From Flammeovirga pacifica (lineage in GTDB: Bacteria; Bacteroidota; Bacteroidia; Cytophagales; Flammeovirgaceae), in contig NZ_JRYR02000002.1 of assembly GCF_000807855.2 (NCBI RefSeq), forward strand, positions 1,269,429 to 1,333,428: 64,000 bases of DNA. Direction: 5' to 3'. Position numbers and translations under genes: made by a program. This document shows, piece after piece, positions 56,462-64,000 of this stretch; position 1 is the stretch's first letter, and each line of letters opens with the position of its first letter. The notes beneath the pieces were generated by a model, which was given only the letters and a program-made list of their open reading frames with translations, ran no database searches and was not told the origin of the DNA.

Positions 56462-57724
56462 CTAATTATATTTAATTCTGAAACTCTCTAACGGTAGTCC
56501 TCCTGGGTGAGAAGGTGAAGTTTGAATATCCATAAACTCTTTATCGAAGTTGACAATGATCCAGCAATTGGTTACCGGCATATCTATGGACACCTCTTTA
56601 GCTATTGGATATTTACTAAAGACATCAATCCAATTGACTGTATTCACATTCACCTTCTTCAAGTAATTATGAATCATGGTAAACCTTAGTTCAGAGTCTT
56701 GATTATGTTTCCAGTAATCAGCAGATAAATGATGTAAATCGACTTCATCAATATTAAAATACTTTTTTACTGATATTTTCATATCTGCATTGGCACGTAG
56801 ATCATTCGAAATGGCTAACCTATTGTTTAAGGTTTCAATTTTCATCTTTTGATTAGCACTCAGTTCATAAGCCTCTGCCCCTTGATAATCCGTGATGACA
56901 TATCCAATACCTACAGCAATAGGTAATTGATTTAACTTTGAAACAGCTTCTTTTTTGTTGCTACTTTCCATCAATTCTCTTGCAAAAAATAAAGAAGGTA
57001 AACCTTTATGAATATCAGCCCTAAGGTCAAATTTGGAATGGGCATTTACCGAAAAACCGTTTTGTAAATTAACCCCTTGTATACCTACTGTACCAACATA
57101 ACCCGTTAACAATAGAATATTGCCATCCACATTGTATTTCATTAATGCTTGGGATCCTTCAAACATTTTTGCCCAATCCAAAGAATAACATACTGATGAC
57201 TTTCCGTTGTTCCATATTGCTCCAGCCGAACAGTGTCCATTTAAACGATTCCCATCTACCAAAGAAGGGTTTTTACCACTCATTTCTTCCAAAATGGCAA
57301 ATAATTCATCGAAAGAAATATTGTACACCATCAGGTCATCAAAAGATAGTTGTGCACCTTCTGAAATTCCAAAAACTTCATCATATAAGCCTGGAGTATA
57401 TTGTTTGATATGTTTCAGAAAGGATGTTTTATACAAACAATATTCTCTATAAGCTTTGTAATTCGCCTCCAAACCAACTGATTGCATCATTGGCTCGACC
57501 AATTCAAATTTAAATCGGTTCAGCATATATCTTATTTCCTTCTTGAACTTCTTGCCATGAGCAAGACCCACTTCATAATAATCCCCTTGTGCTTCTATGG
57601 TATAAAAGGAGCTATTATCATTTAGTTCAATTTGATGATAAACAGGAGGAATACCTGCATGTGTTATCAATGAAAAACAAAGAAGAAAGGGTAAAAGTGG
57701 ATACCTTAAATTATAGTGATTCAT
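56462..57724 (-). CDS. C45-type (acyl-CoA:6-APA acyltransferase-like) N-terminal-nucleophile hydrolase
   Basis: 420 residues with a signal peptide (SLITHAG), so probably periplasmic. EAQGDYYEVGLAHGKKFKKE is the usual start of the family. GHCSAGAIWNNGKSSVCYSLD contains the likely autocatalytic nucleophile Cys165, exposed when the chain is cut before it. GIQGVNLQNGFSVNAHSKFD and ISNDLRA follow in the expected order. Family members cleave amide bonds of acylated substrates (penicillin acyltransferase, phospholipase B-like, acid ceramidase-like). The substrate is unknown. It is transcribed with the lipoprotein gene 23 bases upstream. Confidence 0.75.
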   Translation of the reverse strand: MNHYNLRYPLLPFLLCFSLITHAGIPPVYHQIELNDNSSFYTIEAQGDYYEVGLAHGKKFKKEIRYMLNRFKFELVEPMMQSVGLEANYKAYREYCLYKTSFLKHIKQYTPGLYDEVFGISEGAQLSFDDLMVYNISFDELFAILEEMSGKNPSLVDGNRLNGHCSAGAIWNNGKSSVCYSLDWAKMFEGSQALMKYNVDGNILLLTGYVGTVGIQGVNLQNGFSVNAHSKFDLRADIHKGLPSLFFARELMESSNKKEAVSKLNQLPIAVGIGYVITDYQGAEAYELSANQKMKIETLNNRLAISNDLRANADMKISVKKYFNIDEVDLHHLSADYWKHNQDSELRFTMIHNYLKKVNVNTVNWIDVFSKYPIAKEVSIDMPVTNCWIIVNFDKEFMDIQTSPSHPGGLPLESFRIKYN

Positions 57725-57747
57725 ATTATTTAGAGTTAGATAATTCT

Positions 57748-58266
57748 TTATTTATGACGATTAAAACCAGTAACTCCAATTGGACCTGGAGCATCAACAA
57801 TTTTGTCTTTAGGTATCTCTTTTACCAAATCTTCAGGGATATCAATTTTAAAATCTCCTATAGGACTTAATACTCCTTCACCTGCTCCTAAATACTCTCC
57901 AAAACAGTAAAATGGTTGGTCAGCCGGAATAACAATAGCCTCATCTAACTTGACTAATACTTCTCCTTCTTCCTTTAACTGAGAAAGAATTCCCACGTCT
58001 GTTATAATTACTTTTTGCTTTTCATAAGTATCTACATCCTTACAGATATAAAAACTCACCTCATCTTTGACAGGATCAATCTCTTCTTCTGAACTTTTCA
58101 TATCAACAATTACATGAGTGAATTTATACCCTGAAGTAATTGGATCAGGTTGTGGTTCAGGGTCTTCATTTTGTTCGTTTGAACATGAACTTAGTGATGC
58201 AAAGAATGAAATCATGATCATTACAAAAACACAGTAAATAGCAGTGGTACTAATTTGATTTTTCAT
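57748..58266 (-). CDS. Lipoprotein of unknown function
   Basis: 172 residues; lipobox SLSSC followed by SNEQNEDPEPQPDP, an acidic Pro-rich linker suited to surface display. Mature part has KFTHVIVDMKSSEEEIDPVK, three cysteines (ICKD, FYCF among them) and a C-terminal GPIGVTGFNRHK. No family recognised. It precedes the C45-type hydrolase gene in the same operon and could be its accessory protein. Confidence 0.6.
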   Translation of the reverse strand: MKNQISTTAIYCVFVMIMISFFASLSSCSNEQNEDPEPQPDPITSGYKFTHVIVDMKSSEEEIDPVKDEVSFYICKDVDTYEKQKVIITDVGILSQLKEEGEVLVKLDEAIVIPADQPFYCFGEYLGAGEGVLSPIGDFKIDIPEDLVKEIPKDKIVDAPGPIGVTGFNRHK

Positions 58267-58453
58267 TTGGTTTTAATTTTAATGTTACTTTTTAACTAGT
58301 GGCTATTCATGATTGGGTAAGAAAGTTAAGTTTCAATCATAGTAGAGTAACCACAATTGAAGTAACGCTATTTATATTTAATGCGTTGCAATTAAATACT
58401 TATTTAACTTGCTTTAACCATATAATGCGTCTCAATACTGTTTTTAGGGTATA

Positions 58454-58490
58454 AAAAAACAGCCTTTCATCTAGTAAGAGGCTGTTTTTT
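58454..58490 (-). terminator. Terminator of the gene at 58511
   Basis: Perfect 12-bp stem AAAAAACAGCCT / AGGCTGTTTTTT; works on both strands and lies between the gene at 58511 and the start of the lipoprotein gene at 57748-58266. Confidence 0.88.
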
Positions 58491-58510
58491 AACGATATAT
58501 ATTGATATTA

Positions 58511-58906
58511 TTATTCCTCTGGTTTCACCGAAGAAACTACAGTATGAATGTTATCATAAAATTTAGTCCCAATATTTTCTGATAATTGATCACAAATTTC
58601 AATCATCTTTATTCCTGCATCAGATACGGCATATTCAAAAGCATCTTCATAATTCCAACCATGACCATTCATGACTAAAGCCAAGACTAACCTTGTGGTT
58701 TTCATTAATTTAGTATCTTCAAATCCTTTTTCAAATTCCTCTGACTTGAACTGTAGAATAGTACTTATAAATAATAATTCATGATTTTCTGCGATACTTT
58801 TTTTATTATTTCGCATCAAATCCCTGTAAGTATCTAATAAAAATTTATTGGTACGAATCCCTGTACTGGCATCCTTTAGCATCAGATTATTTCTTTTTTT
58901 CATCAC
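58511..58906 (-). CDS. Small cytoplasmic protein of unknown function
   Basis: 131 residues, no signal, mainly helical (FLLDTYRDLMRNNKKSIAEN, LMKTTRLVLALVMNGHGWNY, EDAFEYAVSDAGIKMIEICD). Start may be either of two adjacent Met codons. No family recognised; an all-helical regulatory or binding role is possible but unsupported. Confidence 0.5.
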   Translation of the reverse strand: MMKKRNNLMLKDASTGIRTNKFLLDTYRDLMRNNKKSIAENHELLFISTILQFKSEEFEKGFEDTKLMKTTRLVLALVMNGHGWNYEDAFEYAVSDAGIKMIEICDQLSENIGTKFYDNIHTVVSSVKPEE

Positions 58907-58976
58907 ATTTCTAATTTAATGTGTTGCAAAATAATCATTTCTTCTTACAAATTAAGATGTATTGATAAACAAAAAA

Positions 58977-59001
58977 GTAGACCCTTTAGTAAAGAGTCTA
59001 C
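58977..59001 (-). terminator. Terminator of paralog 3
   Basis: Stem GTAGAC / GTCTAC extended by a CTTT/AAAG inner pair, with an A-run at its left. Confidence 0.7.
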
Positions 59002-59026
59002 CTTTTCATCAACATTACAAAATATA

Positions 59027-59965
59027 TTACTTTACAATAACCTTTTCCACTATTTTCTGGCTACCCGATGTCACTTCGATCATCAACATTCCTTTTCCAT
59101 AGTCCATTGGAATAGATGCATAGTTATTGTTATATGAACGATCTAGAAACACCCTCCCTGTATTATCATAAATTTTCACCGTCATATCAGAAAAATTAGA
59201 CACAATATTGAGAGGTTCAGCATAAACAACTGGGTTTGGATACATGGTTACTTGAGCATCATTCTGTTCACCCATTTTTACAGCAACAGGACCATAATAA
59301 GTAAACTGTCCATCAAAATCCACTTGTCTTAAACGGTGATATACCACTTGATTTACTTGTCCAATTTCATCATCAAGAAAGCTATAATCTACACGTACTT
59401 GAGAATTACCGGCAGCTTTTACTTGAGAAATTTCTTCCCAATTTTTTTGATCATATGATCTTTCCACTCCAAAATAAGCACTATTTTCTTCAGAAGCTGT
59501 AGACCATTTAATAAGAATATTTTCTTCCTTTTTTTCTGAAGTTAGAGAAATAAGTTCTACGGGTAGATCTTTATCATCAAAACAACCAGTTTCAGATGTG
59601 TTTATCTTTATTCCATTTATTGAAACATTAATATTCGGAACAGAGATACAAAAATACTCTTCTCCATCAGCAATTATTGAGGTATTATGAATATTAGTAT
59701 CTCCATGGAAATCTAATTTACCTCCAGCTTCAATTTTAAAATTACAAAAATCTAGTGTCCCTGAATTAAAATGAATTACCCCGTTTTTACCAATCTTGTA
59801 ATCTGTATGTGCAGCTGCACCAAAAAAGTATAAAGTATCTTCAACAACCACCTCGTGTCTGAAATATGAGGATTCAAAATGTGAGAATTCGTTCTCATCA
59901 TTCATTGTACAAGAAGATATAAAGGCAGCAAAAAGCAATAAAAATATTGTAGTATAGTTTTTCAT
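59027..59965 (-). CDS. Lipobox-bearing protein with T9SS-like C-terminus, paralog 3
   Basis: 312 residues; lipobox FISSC. Same layout as the genes at 51012 and 52113: beta-rich middle (IGKNGVIHFNSGTLDFCNFK, IEAGGKLDFHGDTNIHNTSI, VSINGIKINTSETGCFDD), then DLPVELISLTSEKKEENILI, FGVERSYDQKNWEEIS, QVVYHRLRQVDFDGQFTYYG, and the T9SS-like end (VTMYPNPVVYAEPLNIVSN ... VEKVIVK). The middle part is the most variable between the three, the C-terminal 170 residues the most alike. Function unknown; a surface or matrix protein is likely. Confidence 0.75.
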   Translation of the reverse strand: MKNYTTIFLLLFAAFISSCTMNDENEFSHFESSYFRHEVVVEDTLYFFGAAAHTDYKIGKNGVIHFNSGTLDFCNFKIEAGGKLDFHGDTNIHNTSIIADGEEYFCISVPNINVSINGIKINTSETGCFDDKDLPVELISLTSEKKEENILIKWSTASEENSAYFGVERSYDQKNWEEISQVKAAGNSQVRVDYSFLDDEIGQVNQVVYHRLRQVDFDGQFTYYGPVAVKMGEQNDAQVTMYPNPVVYAEPLNIVSNFSDMTVKIYDNTGRVFLDRSYNNNYASIPMDYGKGMLMIEVTSGSQKIVEKVIVK

Positions 59966-60064
59966 TATGCAATAGCAATTTAATTAGTTTGAGATTAAAC
60001 AATAAATATAACGTAGTAATTAAAATTTTGATTAAAATCTTTATTGTTATTAAGAATGTAACAT

Positions 60065-60112
60065 TATACACTTCTCTCTTCAATAATTGATTAAAAAAGA
60101 AAGAAGTGTATA
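60065..60112 (-). terminator. Terminator-like hairpin of the gene at 60223
   Basis: Stem TATACACTTCT / AGAAGTGTATA with a long (26-base) loop, about 110 bases downstream of the stop. Confidence 0.45.
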
Positions 60113-60222
60113 GTTTATAACTTTACTTAGTTTTCAAAAGCTCTTGTATAGTTAGAGTTGTTACATCTTTAATGAAAGAAAGTTCTTAAATCATTAAGCT
60201 AATTACATAATGATCATGCTTT

Positions 60223-61665
60223 TTAAGTTAATGTAAACTGATAATTACTCATTAAACTTTTACTTAACTTATTTTGGATTCTTGTCACAACTTCTTTTTT
60301 AGATAAATTTATATTTTTATTACTATAGTCATATGTAAGTATTTCAGCTAATTTCTCTGTAAATGCTGCATACATATTTCCACAACTCCTAACTAATTTG
60401 GACTTCTGCATCCATTGATGTATTGGCTTAAATATTTCTCTAATTTTATTTAAAATCTTTGTAAATAGATTTTTAATTGGCTTTACAACATATTTCTTAA
60501 CTGGTTCCACTATGTATTTTTTAAAGAATGCCAATAGGTTATTAAATATGGTATTCTTTTTTTGGGGTTGGTGTGCTGTTTTCTTTTTTAAAATTACTTT
60601 TTCTACAAAAGGTTGTATAATATTATCCATTATAGGTTTAAGTATATAGTTAGTAATTCTATATCTCAAGGGACTAATCACCTGTGTATAAACAGTTGTT
60701 GATTTTATAAACGAAATAAATTTATCGTAAATACTTAAAATAAAGTTTTGAGTATTTATAAAATAACTTCTAAGTTTTACTTTACCTGCATAAACAAATT
60801 CTTCTATATATGAGAAGGCGTCTTTCAATACTTTGGGTAAATTTTGATACTGAGATAGAGCAAGATTGTTTAATGTTTTCCTCAAGTTTTTGTTTAAGTC
60901 TCTTAAATAAGAGACTCTTCTTTCTAATGCAGCAATTCTTTCTGGAGATTTACCTTCTTCTTTCCATTTTTGAATTACAGAATCAAAACTATATACAATT
61001 CCTTTTTTTAAATATTTCAATGCATAAAAACCTAACCAAGCTTTAAACCCAAAAGTGGAAATAATCAATTTATTAGCAAAACCAATTGCAACGGCTTTAG
61101 AAACTGTTTGTACTCCTTCTTTTAACGAAACTTTATTTTGATAGGAACGAAAAGCTACCGTTATACCGTAAAAAACACCTAAACCTCCATAAAATTGAAA
61201 GTTAGTTAAATGGAATCCACCTAAAACATCATATACAATATTAGTATCATGTCCTGCAATCGTATCAAAAATATGATCCAACCATGATTTAAAATGATCA
61301 AAATCTGTAGTATTCTCTGCTCCTCTACTTCTATTAATACCACTATCTTCCCAAAATAAATTATTTGTTTCATTTGCTAATGATGGATCATTATACTGAG
61401 ATATTTTATGAGAAACATCTTTAGTCGCTAATAAAGCTAATAGTTTCGTATCCCCTACTGTTTTAAAATAAAATGGCAATACATTATAGATTTCTTCTGC
61501 AGATTGTCCATATTTATAACCTCTTGATGTTAAATATGCATGTACAGCTACTCCTCTTGCATGTAATGGTATCAGCATTCCAAAACTTAATGCAGTACCA
61601 AGTCCATGTACATGTATTGTTCTTTGCTCAAACTTGAATTTGTTGTTATTATGTAATTGAAGCAT
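60223..61665 (-). CDS. Large protein of unknown function with hydrophobic centre and basic tail
   Basis: 480 residues from ATG 61665; the longer frame to 61710 adds a low-complexity stretch. N-terminal part has several His (HVHGLGTALSFGMLIPLHAR, GVAVHAYLTSRGYKYG). A middle with glycine-rich hydrophobic segments (FQFYGGLGVFYGITVAF, AVAIGFANKLIISTFGFKAW) suggests membrane contact. The C-terminal half is Lys-rich and amphipathic, built of repeated short helices (FFKKYIVEPVKKYVVKPIKN, then LFTKILNKIREIFK). No family recognised. The composition recalls membrane-active effectors, but there is no toxin signature, no secretion signal and no immunity gene beside it. Confidence 0.5.
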   Translation of the reverse strand: MLQLHNNNKFKFEQRTIHVHGLGTALSFGMLIPLHARGVAVHAYLTSRGYKYGQSAEEIYNVLPFYFKTVGDTKLLALLATKDVSHKISQYNDPSLANETNNLFWEDSGINRSRGAENTTDFDHFKSWLDHIFDTIAGHDTNIVYDVLGGFHLTNFQFYGGLGVFYGITVAFRSYQNKVSLKEGVQTVSKAVAIGFANKLIISTFGFKAWLGFYALKYLKKGIVYSFDSVIQKWKEEGKSPERIAALERRVSYLRDLNKNLRKTLNNLALSQYQNLPKVLKDAFSYIEEFVYAGKVKLRSYFINTQNFILSIYDKFISFIKSTTVYTQVISPLRYRITNYILKPIMDNIIQPFVEKVILKKKTAHQPQKKNTIFNNLLAFFKKYIVEPVKKYVVKPIKNLFTKILNKIREIFKPIHQWMQKSKLVRSCGNMYAAFTEKLAEILTYDYSNKNINLSKKEVVTRIQNKLSKSLMSNYQFTLT

Positions 61666-62100
61666 GATTGAATAGTGAATAAAAAGAATAAAGTATCTAT
61701 TATTATACAATTCAAAGTGCTTTCACCCTAATTAATATATGTCAAAATGACTTTTATTCTTTATCTATTAGATCTACTATTTTTTAAATTGTAGTAAAAA
61801 AGTTTTATCGTTTATATTCATTGATATTTTAAAATAGTTGCAGCTTTTCTGCATTCCTTATTACTGAATTATGCAAAACAACAATTTGTAATTGAGAGTG
61901 ATAGTATAACAAAGTGTTCATAGTGTTATTGGTTCTATATTGCAAGCTGTTATTTTTATTATAGTTTAGAAATAACAAAAGTAGTTCCTTTAAGGAAACT
62001 ACTTTTTTTAAACCATTTTTATCATTAATGGTATAAGTTATACATTATTTCTAATTACTTGAATCTCCAAGAAAAGAATCCTTATTAATTATCATTGGTT
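61666..62100. other. Intergenic region, no gene seen apart from one terminator
   Basis: 435 AT-rich bases. The only structure noted is the terminator at 61977-62009; the remainder should hold the promoter of the gene at 60223. Confidence 0.5.
61977..62009 (-). terminator. Terminator of the GPP34 gene
   Basis: Stem AAAAGTAGTTCC / GGAAACTACTTTT with one bulged base; T-run to the right, shorter one on the minus strand. Confidence 0.7.
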
Positions 62101-62790
62101 TTAAGTAGCTGCAATCACAGGAACGATCATGATTATTGTTAAAGCCGCTATAATAGATTCATGAATTTCTTTTATCAATGTACTTGTCTCATCGGCAAAT
62201 TGGTAATTTTTAATGATAGCCTTAATTTCTTTCTTCTTTTCTTTGGCTACTTTTTTACCGTAAACCTCTTTATTAAGACTACATGCATTCACCAAACTAA
62301 TCAGCATTATATCATTATTATCAGGGGATTGCTCTTCTTGTATGATATCCATTAATCTCTTTCGGATTACATTTTCTGGAATTTCATTTTTAGTGGGATA
62401 TTTATTATTACTAAAAATCCATAAGATCTTATCTTCTTTTTCTTCGAGGATATTTAAACCTATCAATTTGTTTAAGCTATGCTTTCTTAAACTCTTTTCA
62501 CGTTGTCCTAATTTATCTATCCAAGTTTTTACCTTTCTTTCTTTTTTTGATTGGTCAATCATCTCAAGACATTTATCTAATGCAAGATCATTTACCTTTT
62601 CCCTGTTGATTACTTTCACTCTCTCATTTTCAATGACGATTTTTCCTTTTAAAGTCAGATCATATAATGCTGCTCCTGCAAGACAATAGCCGAAAATAGA
62701 ATAATCTGATACAAAAGTACCTTTATTGTCATCTATAGCTAATAACATTAGTTGGTCGAGTATACTTAATTTTTGAGTTGTGTTGTGCAT
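62101..62790 (-). CDS. GOLPH3/VPS74-like (GPP34) protein
   Basis: 229 residues from ATG 62790 (upstream frame to 62838 includes hairpin sequence and is rejected). The start LSILDQLMLLAIDDNKGTF followed by CLAGAALYDLTLKGKIVIEN is the first signature of the GPP34 fold. The middle (TWIDKLGQREKSLRKHSLNK, LIGLNILEEKEDKILWIF) and the late ALTIIMIVPVIAAT hydrophobic end complete it. Eukaryotic members bind phosphatidylinositol-4-phosphate and retain Golgi glycosyltransferases. Bacterial members are of unknown role, often seen in actinobacteria and some Bacteroidota. The C-terminal hydrophobic helix suggests membrane association here. Confidence 0.75.
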   Translation of the reverse strand: MHNTTQKLSILDQLMLLAIDDNKGTFVSDYSIFGYCLAGAALYDLTLKGKIVIENERVKVINREKVNDLALDKCLEMIDQSKKERKVKTWIDKLGQREKSLRKHSLNKLIGLNILEEKEDKILWIFSNNKYPTKNEIPENVIRKRLMDIIQEEQSPDNNDIMLISLVNACSLNKEVYGKKVAKEKKKEIKAIIKNYQFADETSTLIKEIHESIIAALTIIMIVPVIAAT

Positions 62791-62821
62791 TTTTTCTGTT
62801 AGTGTTTTGGTATTTCTATAA

Positions 62822-62841
62822 CCCATGACAAAAGTCATGGG
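62822..62841. terminator. Terminator-like hairpin
   Basis: Perfect 8-bp stem CCCATGAC / GTCATGGG with an AAAA loop, just after the stop of the small coiled-coil gene. The T-run follows only on the plus strand. Confidence 0.5.
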
Positions 62842-62863
62842 CTTTTTATGTAATACAATATTT

Positions 62864-63022
62864 TTACCCTTTCAAGATCTTTATCTTCTCTTCCAACTCC
62901 TTTGCTATTTTCACAAATTTCTGTTGCTTTTTTAAGGAAGGTAAAGTCTCATTATCCAAGGATTTTAGATGTTTCTCGTACTCCTTTTCTAACTCTTCTA
63001 ATTGCTCTTTTTTTGATTTCAT
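62864..63022 (-). CDS. Small coiled-coil protein
   Basis: 52 residues from ATG 63022 (a start at 63052 would add ten residues). Nearly all charged helix with heptad spacing (KKEQLEELEKEYEKHLKSLD, QKFVKIAKELEEKIKILKG). Same strand as the GPP34 gene and 73 bases upstream of it. No function recognised; may be a real small gene or part of the same transcript. Confidence 0.5.
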   Translation of the reverse strand: MKSKKEQLEELEKEYEKHLKSLDNETLPSLKKQQKFVKIAKELEEKIKILKG

Positions 63023-63147
63023 ATGTATTCTTAAATTATCTTTCTTTCCCAACCAAATTAAGAACTAAAGTTGTATAATTGAAATTCTACTACGAATACC
63101 TTCTTAATTCATAAAAAAGAAATTATCTAATTGAATGAGGTTTTTAC

Positions 63148-64000
63148 TCACCTCCTCTTCGCAGGAGGCAAATTAGAATATCCCACCGAACAAGGGTTTA
63201 AATCTCGGCAATTCCAGTCCATCTCCTTAGGTAGTGTTTTCCATGGGTTACCAAACCAATAAAAACAAAGACGCTCTCCTAAATTGGCGAAGCTACGAGG
63301 AACTGTTGTTAGTCTATTATACTGTATATCTACTGTTTGTAGGTTTCTACAATAACCTAAAGAATCTGGTAATGATTTTAAATCTGTATCTGTTACTGTA
63401 AAGGACTTTAGATTATTCCAATTTTTTTGTGGCTGGGGGTTCCTCATTGAATCAAAATAACCACCTTTTATGTTTAATTCTTCCAAAGTAGTGAGATCAT
63501 AAATAAACTCTGGAAATTCTTTAATTTTTGTGTCATATAATTTTATATACTTTAAGGGTAATTGATTGTATTCGATTGGAAACTGATAATCTCTAAAATT
63601 AGCCTCATGAATATATAAATACTCCAAATTGGTTTGACTCAAAGATTTGGGTAGGTATTTAAGTTTTGGGTTTTCTATTCTTAGAGTATGGAGTCGAGTG
63701 AGGTTGCTCATTCCATCTGATAAACTATCAAACCCACCATTCTCCCCACAATCAATTTCTAGATAGCCTAGGCTATCCATCCCATTAATGCATTCTGGAT
63801 ATTCGTTTATTATACCACTCAATTCAAATAAAATAACATTTTTACAATTTGATAAAGAAATGGGTAAATCTATTTTTGACTTTGAATAGATATATAATAT
63901 CTCTAATTCCGTATAGTTTTGAAAAGAATTAGGAAGACTTGTGAGAGAATCTGAATAGATCTTTAATGTTTTCAGCTTTGAACAACCTTTTATCTCTTTT
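63148..64000 (-). CDS. Leucine-rich-repeat protein, N-terminus outside window
   Basis: The frame is open to the right edge, so the TTG near 63822 is internal; at least 283 residues are present. LRR units of about 22-24 residues run through it: SLTSLPNSFQNYTELEILYI, then FPEFIYDLTTLEELNIKG, LPDSLGYCRNLQTVDIQYN and LTTVPRSFANLGERLCFYW. The LPxSLxxCxNL pattern is the bacterial type found in surface or effector proteins of Bacteroidota. The end is a short cap (CRDLNPCSVGYSNLPPAKRR) with two cysteines. Localisation is not visible because the start is missing. Confidence 0.8.
   Translation of the reverse strand, partial: KEIKGCSKLKTLKIYSDSLTSLPNSFQNYTELEILYIYSKSKIDLPISLSNCKNVILFELSGIINEYPECINGMDSLGYLEIDCGENGGFDSLSDGMSNLTRLHTLRIENPKLKYLPKSLSQTNLEYLYIHEANFRDYQFPIEYNQLPLKYIKLYDTKIKEFPEFIYDLTTLEELNIKGGYFDSMRNPQPQKNWNNLKSFTVTDTDLKSLPDSLGYCRNLQTVDIQYNRLTTVPRSFANLGERLCFYWFGNPWKTLPKEMDWNCRDLNPCSVGYSNLPPAKRR

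Noticed and set aside
57145-57452. Two overlapping plus-strand frames of 81-87 codons
   Set aside because: Both are antisense to the C45-type hydrolase, whose motifs and nucleophile are intact.
62342-62689. A 115-codon plus-strand frame
   Set aside because: Antisense shadow of the GPP34 gene; hydrophobic only because the opposite strand is Lys/Glu-rich.
1-64000. CRISPR arrays, rRNA, tRNA, riboswitches
   Set aside because: No regularly spaced direct repeats, no cloverleaf or rRNA-like stretch and no known riboswitch core were found on reading.

Overview
The window looks like chromosome of a marine, polysaccharide-degrading member of the Bacteroidota, most likely a Flammeovirga-like member of the Cytophagales. 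This is an inference. It rests on low-GC codon use, many lipoprotein signals (short N-terminus, hydrophobic run, lipobox Cys), repeated type IX secretion (T9SS) C-terminal sorting domains, a SusC/SusD pair, a GH16 beta-agarase with CBM6 modules, a GH92 mannosidase, an S1 sulfatase and a GH13 amylase. No rRNA, tRNA, CRISPR array, insertion sequence or prophage was recognised. Both window edges cut genes.

Layout. 1-9.1 kb: tail of a T9SS-secreted multidomain protein, a Tiki/ChaN-like lipoprotein, a small lipoprotein, a DUF4140/DUF4139 protein that carries an inserted TonB-plug-like segment, the beta-agarase (GH16-Big2-CBM6-Big2-CBM6-CTD), and an exported protein of unknown role. 9.3-13.1 kb: a decayed array of orphan polymorphic-toxin C-termini, each followed by a small immunity-like gene. 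The units are separated by a repeated, hairpin-rich element, and two toxin fragments are joined in frame or nearly in frame to the same core tail (KKCWFTLPINPSAISN). This is the most distinctive region. 13.2-19.5 kb: SusD/SusC and a divergent seven-helix AraC-type regulator. 19.8-25 kb: an NCS1 permease and a large propeller/Y_Y_Y/SpoIIE-phosphatase sensor. 25-33.6 kb: a secreted beta-propeller/FnIII/Big2 protein, GH92 and an S1 sulfatase, which suggests attack on complex or sulfated glycans.

33.6-41.1 kb: mixed housekeeping and envelope genes (MogA, Rrf2 regulator, PepSY_TM protein with a 52-residue single-helix partner, TPR lipoprotein, acetoacetyl-CoA synthetase, outer-membrane protein). 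41.4-49 kb: a five-gene operon of four large DUF4493/PCMD-type lipoproteins and one outer-membrane beta-barrel, likely a surface assembly. 49.3-60 kb: an AraC regulator with a direct-repeat upstream site, three paralogous proteins that combine a lipobox with a T9SS-like C-terminus, a GH13 alpha-amylase with starch-binding repeats, and a C45-type hydrolase. 60.2-64 kb: a large unknown protein, a GOLPH3/VPS74-like (GPP34) protein, a small coiled-coil protein and a leucine-rich-repeat protein cut by the window end.

All family calls come from reading motifs by eye; no database search was possible.
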